From: Allosphingosinicella deserti
Lineage (GTDB): Bacteria; Pseudomonadota; Alphaproteobacteria; Sphingomonadales; Sphingomonadaceae
Assembly (NCBI RefSeq): GCF_003012735.1
Contig: NZ_PXYI01000004.1
Coordinates: 496,001-560,000, forward strand
Length of the DNA stretch: 64,000 nt
Reading direction: 5' to 3'
Shown: piece after piece, positions 37,692-46,262 of the stretch
Numbering within the stretch: position 1 is the first letter of the stretch
How the letters are laid out: the number at the start of each line of letters is the position of its first letter
The notes under the pieces: model-generated
The model's input: only the letters and a program-made list of their open reading frames with translations
What the model was told of the DNA's origin: nothing
Database searches by the model: none
Made by a program: the position numbers and the translations under genes

Positions 37692-39320
37692 ATGGCGCGG
37701 TTCATTTTCATCACCGGCGGCGTGGTCTCCAGCCTCGGCAAAGGTCTCATGGCGGCATCGCTTGCCGCTCTCCTCCAGGCGCGTGGCTACAAGGTCCGCA
37801 TTCGCAAGTTCGACCCGTATTTGAACGTCGATCCGGGGACGATGTCGCCGTATCAGCATGGCGAAGTCTATGTGACCGACGATGGCGCCGAGACCGATCT
37901 CGATCTCGGACATTACGAGCGCTTCACCGGGGTCGCTGCGCGCCAGTCGGACAATATCACCACTGGGCGCATTTACCGGGACATCATCACCAAGGAACGA
38001 CGCGGCGATTATCTCGGTGCCACCGTCCAGGTGATCCCGCATGTCACCAACGAGATCAAGGCGTTCGCGCGGGCCGAGGTCGACGATCTCGATTTCCTGA
38101 TCTGCGAGATCGGCGGAACCGTGGGCGACATCGAGTCGCTTCCCTTCATTGAGGCGATCCGCCAGCTCCGCAACGATCTCGGGCGTACCCAGACGGTCTC
38201 GATCCACACCACGCTCATCCCCTATATCGCGGCCGCCGGCGAGCTTAAGACGAAGCCGACCCAGCATTCCGTCCGCGATCTGACCTCGCTCGGCATCCAG
38301 CCGGATTTGCTGCTCTGCCGAGTCGATCGGCCCCTGCCGGACAGCGACCGTGCGAAGATCGCCCAATTCTGCAATGTGCGGAAGGAAGCGGTGATCCCGG
38401 CGCTCGATGCCAAGAGCATCTATTCGGTGCCGCTCCAATATCATCGTGAAGGGCTCGACGCCGAGGTGCTGCGCGCCTTCGGTATCGAGGACGCGCCGGA
38501 ACCGGACATCTCGCGCTGGGACGACATCCTCGATCGCCTGTTCAACCCGCAAGGCGAGGTGACGATTGGGGTCGTGGGCAAGTATGTCGGGCTTCCCGAC
38601 GCCTACAAGTCGCTGACGGAAGCGCTCGTCCACGGCGGCCTTGCCAATCGCGTGAAGGTCAACATCAAGTGGCTCGACGCGGAATTGTTCGAGGAAGCGG
38701 ACGTGCCGTCCCATCTTGAGCCGATGCACGGCATCCTCGTTCCTGGCGGCTTCGGCGAGCGTGGTTCAGAGGGCAAGATCGCGAGCGTGCAGTTTGCCCG
38801 TGAGCGCAAGGTGCCGTTCTTCGGCATCTGCCTCGGCATGCAGATGGCCTGTATTGAAGGCGCGCGGAACACTGCCGGGCTGCGCGGCGCCAGCACCACC
38901 GAGTTCGGCGACACCGAGGAGCCGGTGGTCGGCCTGATCACTGAGTGGATGGGCAAGGAGGGGCTCGAGAAGCGCGCCGCCAATGGCGATCTTGGCGGCA
39001 CCATGCGCCTCGGTGCCTATGAGGCGACGCTGGACGGCAATAGCCACGTCGCCGCCATTTACGGCGGCACCCGGATCAGCGAGCGGCACCGCCACCGCTA
39101 CGAGGTCAACGCCCACTACAAGGGGGCGCTCGAAGCCGGCGGCCTGATCTTCAGCGGCATGAGCCCGGACGGCACGTTGCCCGAGATCGTCGAGCGGCCG
39201 GATCATCCGTGGTTCGTGGGCGTCCAGTTCCATCCGGAATTGAAGTCGAAGCCGTTCGATCCGCATCCGCTGTTCGCGAGCTTCATCGAAGCGGCGGTGA
39301 AGCAGAGCCGCCTGGTGTAG
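37692..39320 (+). CDS. pyrG: CTP synthase
   Basis: Makes CTP from UTP with ATP and glutamine. 542 residues from the ATG at 37692 ([18 protein letters not shown]). The N-terminal synthase domain has the P-loop [11 protein letters not shown]. The C-terminal class I glutaminase domain has GICLGMQ with the nucleophile cysteine (about residue 382) and VQFHPELKS with the catalytic histidine and glutamate (about 515). Length and domain order are normal. Confidence 0.97.
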   Translation: MARFIFITGGVVSSLGKGLMAASLAALLQARGYKVRIRKFDPYLNVDPGTMSPYQHGEVYVTDDGAETDLDLGHYERFTGVAARQSDNITTGRIYRDIITKERRGDYLGATVQVIPHVTNEIKAFARAEVDDLDFLICEIGGTVGDIESLPFIEAIRQLRNDLGRTQTVSIHTTLIPYIAAAGELKTKPTQHSVRDLTSLGIQPDLLLCRVDRPLPDSDRAKIAQFCNVRKEAVIPALDAKSIYSVPLQYHREGLDAEVLRAFGIEDAPEPDISRWDDILDRLFNPQGEVTIGVVGKYVGLPDAYKSLTEALVHGGLANRVKVNIKWLDAELFEEADVPSHLEPMHGILVPGGFGERGSEGKIASVQFARERKVPFFGICLGMQMACIEGARNTAGLRGASTTEFGDTEEPVVGLITEWMGKEGLEKRAANGDLGGTMRLGAYEATLDGNSHVAAIYGGTRISERHRHRYEVNAHYKGALEAGGLIFSGMSPDGTLPEIVERPDHPWFVGVQFHPELKSKPFDPHPLFASFIEAAVKQSRLV

Positions 39321-39472
39321 GCTGGGCGCACGACGAGAGCTTTCTTGCCGCGGCACCGAAGCCGAATCGGCGGTCACGCCCCGCGCTCTCAGGCGTCGTC
39401 TTTCCGCCTTCACGAACCCGCACGAACCTGTAGAATCAAGCAGAGTCGGATCGTCGGGGCAGGGGAGGGAAA

Positions 39473-39784
39473 GTGAGCAAAGGTGAGATCCGGCGGGACA
39501 GGCGAGTTGCCGCTGTTGCCGGCCTTGCCGCCGCGGCGCTCGCAACCGCCGCCTGCGACCGCGCCGATGCGCCCGGCACCGGCAACGAGATATCCCCTGC
39601 CGCCGAGCAGAACGAGCTGATCGAGGCCGCTGAGGCGAATGCCGCCGTGCTCGCGCAGGACGAAGAGCTTGCGAACGATGCGGCCGCGGACGAGGCCGCG
39701 GATATGGAGATCTTCGGTGGCAATGCCGCGGCCGGCGAGACCGGCAACGCGTCCGAGCCTGTTGCCGCCGGCAACGCACAATAG
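39473..39784 (+). CDS. Small acidic putative lipoprotein, unknown function
   Basis: 103 residues from a GTG start. A basic N-terminus (KGEIRRDRR) and a hydrophobic stretch lead to LATAACDRAD, where C28 could be a lipid-anchored cysteine, although the box is weak. The mature part is almost entirely Ala, Glu, Asp, Asn and Gly, so it is probably disordered and acidic. No domain recognised. It stands alone between pyrG and korA. Confidence 0.6.
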   Translation: MSKGEIRRDRRVAAVAGLAAAALATAACDRADAPGTGNEISPAAEQNELIEAAEANAAVLAQDEELANDAAADEAADMEIFGGNAAAGETGNASEPVAAGNAQ

Positions 39785-39889
39785 AAAAGCAGGACGGCGT
39801 TCCTTGTTCAGCGTCGCGGTCTGTCGCGCCGCCTCTCGTCAAAGCGGCCGCATGGGGTTATGGAGCGCACCACGCACTGCGCGCGTTAC

Positions 39890-39942
39890 CAACGCGCGCT
39901 TCAAGCCTCTCGTTTGCCGCGCTTTTGTTTGAGCGCGCGTTG
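39890..39942. terminator. Inverted repeat, possible terminator upstream of korA
   Basis: CAACGCGCGCT (39890-39900) pairs exactly with AGCGCGCGTTG (39932-39942) around a 31-base loop containing CTTTTGTTTG. No T run follows on either strand, so it may be a structure in the 245-bp pyrG-side gap rather than a true terminator. Confidence 0.4.
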
Positions 39943-40029
39943 AGAAACGGGCTTCGATTGTCTACCTAGGGCCGATGCGCTCCTCGGGGATGGAAGGGGC
40001 CGCAACAGACAGTTCAGGAACTCTGCCCG

Positions 40030-41910
40030 ATGGCGACGGCCACGCATCTCCTCACCCCCGAAGAAGCCAATGCGCATCCGGCGCCGGAGGCGGTCGTCGT
40101 CCGCTTCGCCGGAGACAGCGGCGACGGCATGCAGCTGACCGGAGGCCAGTTCACCCTGTCCACTGCGCTGGCCGGCAACGACCTCGCCACCTTTCCCGAT
40201 TTCCCGGCCGAGATCCGCGCGCCGCAGGGGACGACCTTCGGCGTCTCCGCCTTTCAGATCAATTTCGGTTCAACCGCAATCGAGACCGCCGGAGACTCGC
40301 CCGACGTGCTGGTCGCGATGAACCCCGCGGCGCTCAAGACCAACGTCAACGATCTCAAACCCGGTGGACTGATTATCGCGGACGAGGGCGAGTTCGGCGT
40401 CCGCAACCTCGCCAAGGCGGGCTATGAAGGCAATCCGCTGGAAGACGGCTCGCTCGCCAAATGGCAGCTCATCAAGTTCAACATCTCGCAGCTCACCCTC
40501 GATGCCGTGAAGCCGTTCGGCCTCGGCAACAAGGAAGCGCTGCGCTGCAAGAACATGTGGACGCTCGGTCTCGCGCTCTGGATGTTCGACCGTGATCGCG
40601 GCCCGATCGAGCAATGGCTGCGGACGAAGTTCGCCAAGGCGCCCGAGCTTGTCGAGGCGAATATCGCCGCCTTGAACGCCGGCCATGCTTATGGCGAGAC
40701 GGCGGAGATCGGCGGCCAGATCCCGCAACACCATATCGAGCCTGCCCCGGCCGAGCCCGGCCTCTATCGCACGGTCAATGGCGCCGAGGCGATTTCGATG
40801 GGTCTTGTCGCCGGCGCGCAGCTCGCCGGCCTCAAGATGTTCTTCGGCGGCTATCCGATCACCCCGGCGTCGGCGATCCTCCATCATCTCTCGCGCCTTA
40901 AAGAATTCGGAGTCACCACCTTCCAGGCCGAGGACGAGATCGCGGCGATCGGCTCGGCGATCGGTGCCAGCTATGCGGGCAGCCTCGGCGTCACCTCCTC
41001 CTCAGGGCCAGGTATCGCGCTCAAGGCCGAGGCGATGGGTCTCGCGATCATGACCGAGCTGCCGCTGGTCATCATCAATTCGCAGCGCGGCGGGCCGTCC
41101 ACCGGCCTGCCGACGAAGACCGAGCAATCGGATCTCTACCAGGCAGTCTACGGCCGCAACGGCGACGCGCCGATGCCGGTGATCGCCGCCCGCTCGCCCG
41201 CCGACGCGTTCGACTGCGCGATCGAGGCGTGCCGGATCGCCGTCCAGTACATGACCCCGGTGATGCTGCTTACCGACGGCTATATCGCCAATGCGGCCGA
41301 GCCGTGGAAGGTGCCGGACATGTCCGGCTACCAGCCGTTCAAGGTGGAATTCTACGAAGAGGTCCCGGAAGAGGGCGCCGGCTTCAATCCGTACGCACGC
41401 GACGAGAAGCTGAAGCGGCCATGGATCCGTCCGGGCACCTACGGCCTCACCCACCGCATCGGCGGCATCGAGAAGAATGTCGGTACCGGCCATATCGACT
41501 ACGCGCCGGCCAACCACCAGACGATGACCGACATCCGCCAGAACAAGGTGCTCGGGATCGCCGACGCCATTCCGGAACAGGATGTCTGCCTCGGCGCCGC
41601 GGGCGGTACGCTGGCCGTGGTTGGCTGGGGCTCGACATACGGCCCGATCCACCAGGCGGTGCGACGTGCCCGCGCCAAGGGTCTGGACGTCAGCCACATC
41701 CACATCCGCCACATCTGGCCGCTGCCCAAGAATCTCGGCGACTTGCTCAAGAGCTTCGACAAGGTGATCGTGCCCGAGATGAACACGGGCCAACTCAAGA
41801 CGGTGCTGCGCGATCAATATCTGGTCGACGCCCGCCCGGTGAACAAAGTCTCCGGTCAGCCCTTCAAGATCGCTGAGATCGAGGCGGCCATTCAGGAAGC
41901 GCTGCAATGA
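40030..41910 (+). CDS. korA: 2-oxoacid:ferredoxin oxidoreductase, alpha (gamma-alpha fused) subunit
   Basis: With the next gene it oxidatively decarboxylates a 2-oxoacid, probably 2-oxoglutarate, to the acyl-CoA and reduces ferredoxin. 626 residues. The N-terminal gamma domain shows GDSGDGMQLTGGQF near residues 28-41, followed by the pyrimidine-binding alpha domain with FGGYPITPASAILH (near 274-287) and SSGPGIALKAEAMGLA. The C-terminus carries the domain II/III region. Gamma-alpha fusion is the usual bacterial KorA form. The stop overlaps the korB ATG by four bases. Confidence 0.92.
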   Translation: MATATHLLTPEEANAHPAPEAVVVRFAGDSGDGMQLTGGQFTLSTALAGNDLATFPDFPAEIRAPQGTTFGVSAFQINFGSTAIETAGDSPDVLVAMNPAALKTNVNDLKPGGLIIADEGEFGVRNLAKAGYEGNPLEDGSLAKWQLIKFNISQLTLDAVKPFGLGNKEALRCKNMWTLGLALWMFDRDRGPIEQWLRTKFAKAPELVEANIAALNAGHAYGETAEIGGQIPQHHIEPAPAEPGLYRTVNGAEAISMGLVAGAQLAGLKMFFGGYPITPASAILHHLSRLKEFGVTTFQAEDEIAAIGSAIGASYAGSLGVTSSSGPGIALKAEAMGLAIMTELPLVIINSQRGGPSTGLPTKTEQSDLYQAVYGRNGDAPMPVIAARSPADAFDCAIEACRIAVQYMTPVMLLTDGYIANAAEPWKVPDMSGYQPFKVEFYEEVPEEGAGFNPYARDEKLKRPWIRPGTYGLTHRIGGIEKNVGTGHIDYAPANHQTMTDIRQNKVLGIADAIPEQDVCLGAAGGTLAVVGWGSTYGPIHQAVRRARAKGLDVSHIHIRHIWPLPKNLGDLLKSFDKVIVPEMNTGQLKTVLRDQYLVDARPVNKVSGQPFKIAEIEAAIQEALQ

Positions 41911-42929
41911 ACGAGATGACCAAGCTCACGGCGAAGGATTTCGCCACCGACCAGGAGGTCCGCTGGTGCCCGGGCTGCGGCGATTATGCCGTGCTGAAGG
42001 CGGTGCAGCGCACCTTGCCGGAAATCGGCGTGCGCCCGGAGAACACGGTGTTTGTTTCGGGCATCGGCTGCTCGAGCCGCTTTCCCTATTACATGGAAAC
42101 GTACGGCTTTCATACGATTCACGGCCGCGCGCCGACCTTCGCAACCGGGATCAAGCTCGCCAATCCGGATCTGTCGGTATGGATCATCACCGGGGACGGG
42201 GATGCCCTTTCGATCGGCGGCAATCACACGATGCACGTGCTGCGCCGCAATCTCGATTGCCAGATCCTGCTGTTCAACAACGAGATCTATGGCCTGACCA
42301 AGGGCCAGTATTCGCCGACCAGCCGCGTCGGCACGCGCTCGCCCTCGACTCCGTTCGGGTCGGTCGATCGACCGGCGAGCCCGTGCGCGTTCGCGCTCGG
42401 ATCCGGCGCCCGGTTCATCGCCCGCGGTATCGACGTGCACAAGAACCTGCCCGACGTGCTCAAGGCCGCCCATGCGCACAAGGGCGCCGCGTTCGTCGAG
42501 ATCTACCAGAATTGCATCGTGTACAATGACGACGTGTTCGCGCCGTTCACCGCCAAGGAGAATTCCGGCAACCAGCTGTGGCTGAAGGCCGGCGAGCCGA
42601 TGCTGTTCTCCGCCGGCACCAAGGGCATCGCGCTCGATCGCGAGGCGCTTGCGCTCAAGGTCGTCGACGTGGTCGACGGCGATTGGCAGGCTGCCGAGGT
42701 GCTGGTCCACGATCCGCGCAACCGTTCGGTCGCGCACATGCTGGTCGAGATGCCGTTCGGCGCGTTCCCGACCGCCTTGGGCGTTCTCTATGAGGATCCG
42801 GCGCCGACCTTCGAGAGCGCAGTCGTCGAGCAGAATGCGCAGGCTGCGTCCGGTAAGGTGCCGGACCTCCAGGCTCTGGTTTCGAAGGGTCAGAGCTGGG
42901 AAGTGACCAAGGAACCGCACCTCATCTGA
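41907..42929 (+). CDS. korB: 2-oxoacid:ferredoxin oxidoreductase, beta subunit
   Basis: Thiamine-diphosphate-binding subunit of the same enzyme, 340 residues. The TPP motif is GDGDALSIGGNH (near residues 97-108) with NNEIYGLTKGQYSPTS after it. Cysteines for a [4Fe-4S] cluster are in RWCPGCGDY (C22, C25), GIGCSSRF (about C54) and QNCIVYND (about C204). Like other KorB proteins it has no separate ferredoxin domain. It is coupled to korA by a four-base overlap, and a hairpin follows six bases after the stop. Confidence 0.93.
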   Translation: MNEMTKLTAKDFATDQEVRWCPGCGDYAVLKAVQRTLPEIGVRPENTVFVSGIGCSSRFPYYMETYGFHTIHGRAPTFATGIKLANPDLSVWIITGDGDALSIGGNHTMHVLRRNLDCQILLFNNEIYGLTKGQYSPTSRVGTRSPSTPFGSVDRPASPCAFALGSGARFIARGIDVHKNLPDVLKAAHAHKGAAFVEIYQNCIVYNDDVFAPFTAKENSGNQLWLKAGEPMLFSAGTKGIALDREALALKVVDVVDGDWQAAEVLVHDPRNRSVAHMLVEMPFGAFPTALGVLYEDPAPTFESAVVEQNAQAASGKVPDLQALVSKGQSWEVTKEPHLI

Positions 42930-42934
42930 GGATC

Positions 42935-42957
42935 TCCCCGAGCAGGGCTCGGGGAGG
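42935..42957. terminator. Hairpin between the convergent korB and SDR genes
   Basis: A perfect 9-bp stem CTCCCCGAG / CTCGGGGAG with a five-base loop. It sits six bases after the korB stop and nine bases before the end of the convergent SDR gene. No long T run; probably a bidirectional terminator. Confidence 0.6.
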
Positions 42958-42965
42958 GTTTGCGC

Positions 42966-43673
42966 TCAGCCGATCTCCAGCCGGTGTCCGGTCTCGAACC
43001 CCGCTTCGAGGAGGGCGAGCATCGCCTCGGCGACCGCCTCGGGCTTTTTCAGTGTCTCCGGGTTCTCGCCGGGAAAGGCGCGGGCGCGCATCGTCGTGGC
43101 TGTCGCGCCCGGGTCGACGATCGCAACCCTGATCGGCGCGACATTGCGGACTTCCTCGCCATAGCTTTGAACGAGCGTCTCGAGCGCCGCCTTCGACGCA
43201 CCATAAGCGCCCCAATAAGCGCGAGGGGTGCGGCCGACGCTGGAAGTCACCGCAAGCAGCCACCCGGCCGCGCTCTTGCGCAGCAGCGGATCGAAGCCGG
43301 CGATCATCGCCTGGCTGGCGAGCACGTTCAAGGTCAGGACGCGGTTGAATTCGGCGCCGTCGATCTGCGCCACCGGGGTCAGCGATCCCAGCGTTGCCGC
43401 ATTCAGCACGAGCAAGTCGAGCGCTTCCCACCGGCCGGCCACCGCGGTTGCGAGCCGCGCTATGCTGTCGCTCTCGGTAAGGTCCATCGGCGCGATCGTC
43501 GCGCTGCCGCCGGCGGCATGGATGCGCTCCTCGACCTGTTCGAGCGCCTCTGCGGTGCGCGCAGTGAGGATGACGTGCGCGCCAGCGGCGGCGAGCGCTT
43601 CGGCGGTGGCGGCGCCGATGCCGCGGCTGGCCCCGGTGACGAGCGCGAGACGGCCTTCCAGGAACTTAGACAC
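42966..43673 (-). CDS. SDR-family NAD(P)-dependent oxidoreductase
   Basis: Short-chain dehydrogenase, 235 residues, single Rossmann domain. The cofactor motif TGASRGIG is at 14-21, NAA near residue 91-93, the catalytic serine in TSSVG near 144 and the Tyr-Lys pair in YGASK near 157-161. The substrate cannot be told from sequence. The C-terminal GHRLEIG is the usual family end. It is convergent with korB and upstream of the purF 3' side on the same strand. Confidence 0.9.
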   Translation of the reverse strand: MSKFLEGRLALVTGASRGIGAATAEALAAAGAHVILTARTAEALEQVEERIHAAGGSATIAPMDLTESDSIARLATAVAGRWEALDLLVLNAATLGSLTPVAQIDGAEFNRVLTLNVLASQAMIAGFDPLLRKSAAGWLLAVTSSVGRTPRAYWGAYGASKAALETLVQSYGEEVRNVAPIRVAIVDPGATATTMRARAFPGENPETLKKPEAVAEAMLALLEAGFETGHRLEIG

Positions 43674-43817
43674 TGGGGAACTCCGTGTTCAGAACTGCCG
43701 GAGCCCTAGGGAGTGGCGTGCCTCTTGGCCAGAGGGGTGGCAGAGAGGAGCAGCCCGGGAGTGAGGTGAAGAGTCAGAGGCGGCGCATTGCGCGTTTCCG
43801 ACTGGAACCACCTCTTC

Positions 43818-43903
43818 GTCATCCCAGCGAAAGCTGGGATCTCAGGTCGCTACAGACGCCGGCGCCCTTCACCCGACGAGATCCCAGCTTCCGCTGGGAT
43901 GAC
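43818..43903. repeat. Paired REP-like hairpins
   Basis: Two 26-base hairpins, GTCATCCCAGCGAAAGCTGG... at 43818-43843 and ...CAGCTTCCGCTGGGATGAC at 43878-43903, are reverse complements of one another with one mismatch. They are separated by 34 bases. Each forms its own ATCCCAGC/GCTGGGAT stem. This is the twin-hairpin layout of REP/BIME elements; a related, weaker copy lies at 5803-5881. Confidence 0.8.
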
Positions 43904-43939
43904 GTCCAGGAGCGGACGCCGGGTAGCCCTTGCGCCGGG

Positions 43940-45403
43940 TCAGGCGTAGCGTTCGGCCAGGAGCGCCAGCTGGTCGGCCGGCTCGGCTTCTTCCTGATCC
44001 GTGAGACGGGTCGGATAGGCGCCGGTGAAACAGGCGTCGCAATATTGCGGCTGGGCGTCGTCCCGGGCGTCTTCGCCGACCGCGCGGTAGAGGCCCTCGA
44101 TCGAGATGAAGGCGAGGCTGTCAGCCTTGATATAGTCGTTCATCTGAGCGACGTTCATCTGCGCCGCGAGCAGTTTCGCCCGCTCCGGCGTGTCGACGCC
44201 GTAGAAGCAGCTGTGGCGGGTCGGCGGCGATGCGATGCGCATGTGAACCTCGCGCGCGCCCGCTTCGCGGAGCATCTGAACGATCTTGAGCGAGGTGGTG
44301 CCGCGGACGATCGAATCATCGATGAGAACGAGGCGCTTGCCCTGGATCAGTGCCGAATTGGCATTGTGCTTGAGCTTGACGCCGAGGTGGCGGACCTGGT
44401 CGCTCGGCTGGATGAAGGTGCGGCCGACATAATGCGAGCGGATGATACCGAGTTCGAACGGGATTCCGCTCTGCTGGGCGTAACCGATCGCCGCCGGCAC
44501 GCCCGAGTCGGGTACCGGAACGACGAAATCGGCCTCGACCGGATTCTCGATCGCGAGCTCGGCGCCGATCTGCTTGCGCACCGAGTAAACGGACGATCCG
44601 TCGACGATACTGTCGGGGCGCGAGAAATAGACATGCTCGAAGATGCACGGGCGCGGGCGGACCGGCGCGAACGGACGGTGCGAGCGGATGCCGCGATCGG
44701 AGACGATGATCAGTTCACCCGGCTCCACCGATCGGATGTAGGTTGCGCCGACGACGTCGAGCGCCACAGTCTCGGAGGCGAAGATGTAGGCGTCGCCGAG
44801 CCGGCCCATGACGAGCGGGCGGATACCGAGGGGATCTCGGCAGGCGAGCATGCCCTCGCTGGTCAGGCAGATCAGCGAGTAAGCGCCTTCTACCTGCTTC
44901 AGCGCATCGATGAAGCGATCGAGCAAAGTCCGGTAGGTCGACGTCGCCACCAAGTGGATGATCGTCTCGGTGTCGGACGTCGATTGGAAGATCGAGCCGC
45001 GGCGGTTGAGCTCGCGGCGGAGCTTGGTCGCGTTCGAGAGATTGCCGTTATGCGCGACCGCGAACCCGCCCGACGACAGTTCGGCGAACAGCGGCTGGAC
45101 GTTGCGGATCGCCGTCTCGCCGGTGGTCGAATAGCGGACATGGCCGATGCCAGCGCGCCCGGCAAGCTTGCGAATGATGTCGTCGCGGTCGAAATTGCCG
45201 GCGACATGCCCCATCGCACGATGCGAATGGAATTGGTGTCCATCATAGGTGGTGATGCCCGCCGCTTCCTGACCGCGATGCTGCAGGGCATGAAGCCCGA
45301 GCGCGACCAGCGCCGAGGAGCTGTCGGCGCCCCACACACCGAACACGCCGCATTCTTCGCGCAGCTTGTCGTCGTCGAACGGATTGGTCGTCAGCATGTT
45401 CAT
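43940..45403 (-). CDS. purF: Amidophosphoribosyltransferase
   Basis: First committed enzyme of purine synthesis: makes phosphoribosylamine from PRPP and glutamine. 487 residues from the ATG at 45403. The N-terminal Ntn glutaminase has [11 protein letters not shown]18 is the nucleophile once a short propeptide is removed, as in the Bacillus-type enzyme. The PRPP loop is [13 protein letters not shown] near residue 350. The cysteines in [10 protein letters not shown] and YCDACFTG near the C-terminus fit the Fe-S cluster of that type. A frame extending to 45466 has no support as a start. Confidence 0.95.
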   Translation of the reverse strand: MNMLTTNPFDDDKLREECGVFGVWGADSSSALVALGLHALQHRGQEAAGITTYDGHQFHSHRAMGHVAGNFDRDDIIRKLAGRAGIGHVRYSTTGETAIRNVQPLFAELSSGGFAVAHNGNLSNATKLRRELNRRGSIFQSTSDTETIIHLVATSTYRTLLDRFIDALKQVEGAYSLICLTSEGMLACRDPLGIRPLVMGRLGDAYIFASETVALDVVGATYIRSVEPGELIIVSDRGIRSHRPFAPVRPRPCIFEHVYFSRPDSIVDGSSVYSVRKQIGAELAIENPVEADFVVPVPDSGVPAAIGYAQQSGIPFELGIIRSHYVGRTFIQPSDQVRHLGVKLKHNANSALIQGKRLVLIDDSIVRGTTSLKIVQMLREAGAREVHMRIASPPTRHSCFYGVDTPERAKLLAAQMNVAQMNDYIKADSLAFISIEGLYRAVGEDARDDAQPQYCDACFTGAYPTRLTDQEEAEPADQLALLAERYA

Positions 45404-45664
45404 GTTGCCCCGCAATGCTTTTGCCGTGCCGGACCCGCCCCACCGGATACGATCGGAAGTGCCCACCGATGCGCGCCCATATAGGGAGGGAAGGGCGGTT
45501 TGTCGCCCCTGGCCGTTTGATTTTGATGTGGATTATGGAACGGACTGTCACTACGCCCGGTTGCCTGAACGGGGGCTGGCTGGCAGGAACCAGGAACGGG
45601 GTTCACGCCTTTCACCACGCCGGCGAGTCGCGGGCGGCGCAATCGAGAGTGTCCGGAGAAGAGC

Positions 45665-46174
45665 ATGAAGAAGTCGCTCCTGTTGCTCGTTCTGGTGACC
45701 GGCTGCGGAGGTGGTGCGTCGGAGGGCAACGATCAGGCCGGTAACGGCGCCGCACCGGCGGCGCAGACGGAGGCAGGTGCCGCCTCGTCCGCCGCATCGT
45801 CGGCGACGGCGCTGACCGGCCTCTACGAGAGCGGCAGCGGTGACCAGAAGAATCAGCTCTGCATGGTCGAAAAAGGAAGCGCCACTCAGTTCGGGCTGAT
45901 CGTATGGGGCGGGAACATGCACAGCTGCGCCGGCGCCGGCACGGCCGTCCGCACGGATGATCGTCTGACGCTGACGATGACGGGCGATTCCAGTTGCACG
46001 ATCCAGGCGCGGTTCCAGGACGGCAAGATCACCCTTCCCAGCACCTTGCCGGTGGGCTGTGCATATTATTGCGGCGCTCGCGCGGGCATGGCGAACGTCA
46101 GCTTCACCCGCACTGGAACCACTGCGGCCGATGCGGCCAAGGCGAAGGACCTCGCCGGGGACCCGCTCTGCTGA
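45665..46174 (+). CDS. Putative lipoprotein, unknown function
   Basis: 169 residues. The signal peptide MKKSLLLLVLVTGCGGG has a lipobox LVTGC with C14 as the lipidated residue. A low-complexity linker of Ala, Gly, Ser and Glu follows (to about residue 48), then a folded domain of about 110 residues with six cysteines, likely disulfide-bonded (LCMVEKG, HSCAGAG, SSCTIQA, VGCAYYCGA, PLC). Predicted location: periplasm, membrane-anchored. Function unknown. It is divergent from purF. Confidence 0.8.
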   Translation: MKKSLLLLVLVTGCGGGASEGNDQAGNGAAPAAQTEAGAASSAASSATALTGLYESGSGDQKNQLCMVEKGSATQFGLIVWGGNMHSCAGAGTAVRTDDRLTLTMTGDSSCTIQARFQDGKITLPSTLPVGCAYYCGARAGMANVSFTRTGTTAADAAKAKDLAGDPLC

Positions 46175-46262
46175 GCTGAGTCTCTCCATCCCGGATCGGG
46201 AGGGGCGCGCACTCGCGCACGAATCGCGTTAAGGTGGCCTGTTCTTCACGGGGAGGGGAGCC

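Noticed and set aside
43818-43903. CRISPR-like repeats
   Set aside because: Only two units in opposite orientation, with a single 34-base gap and no cas genes.
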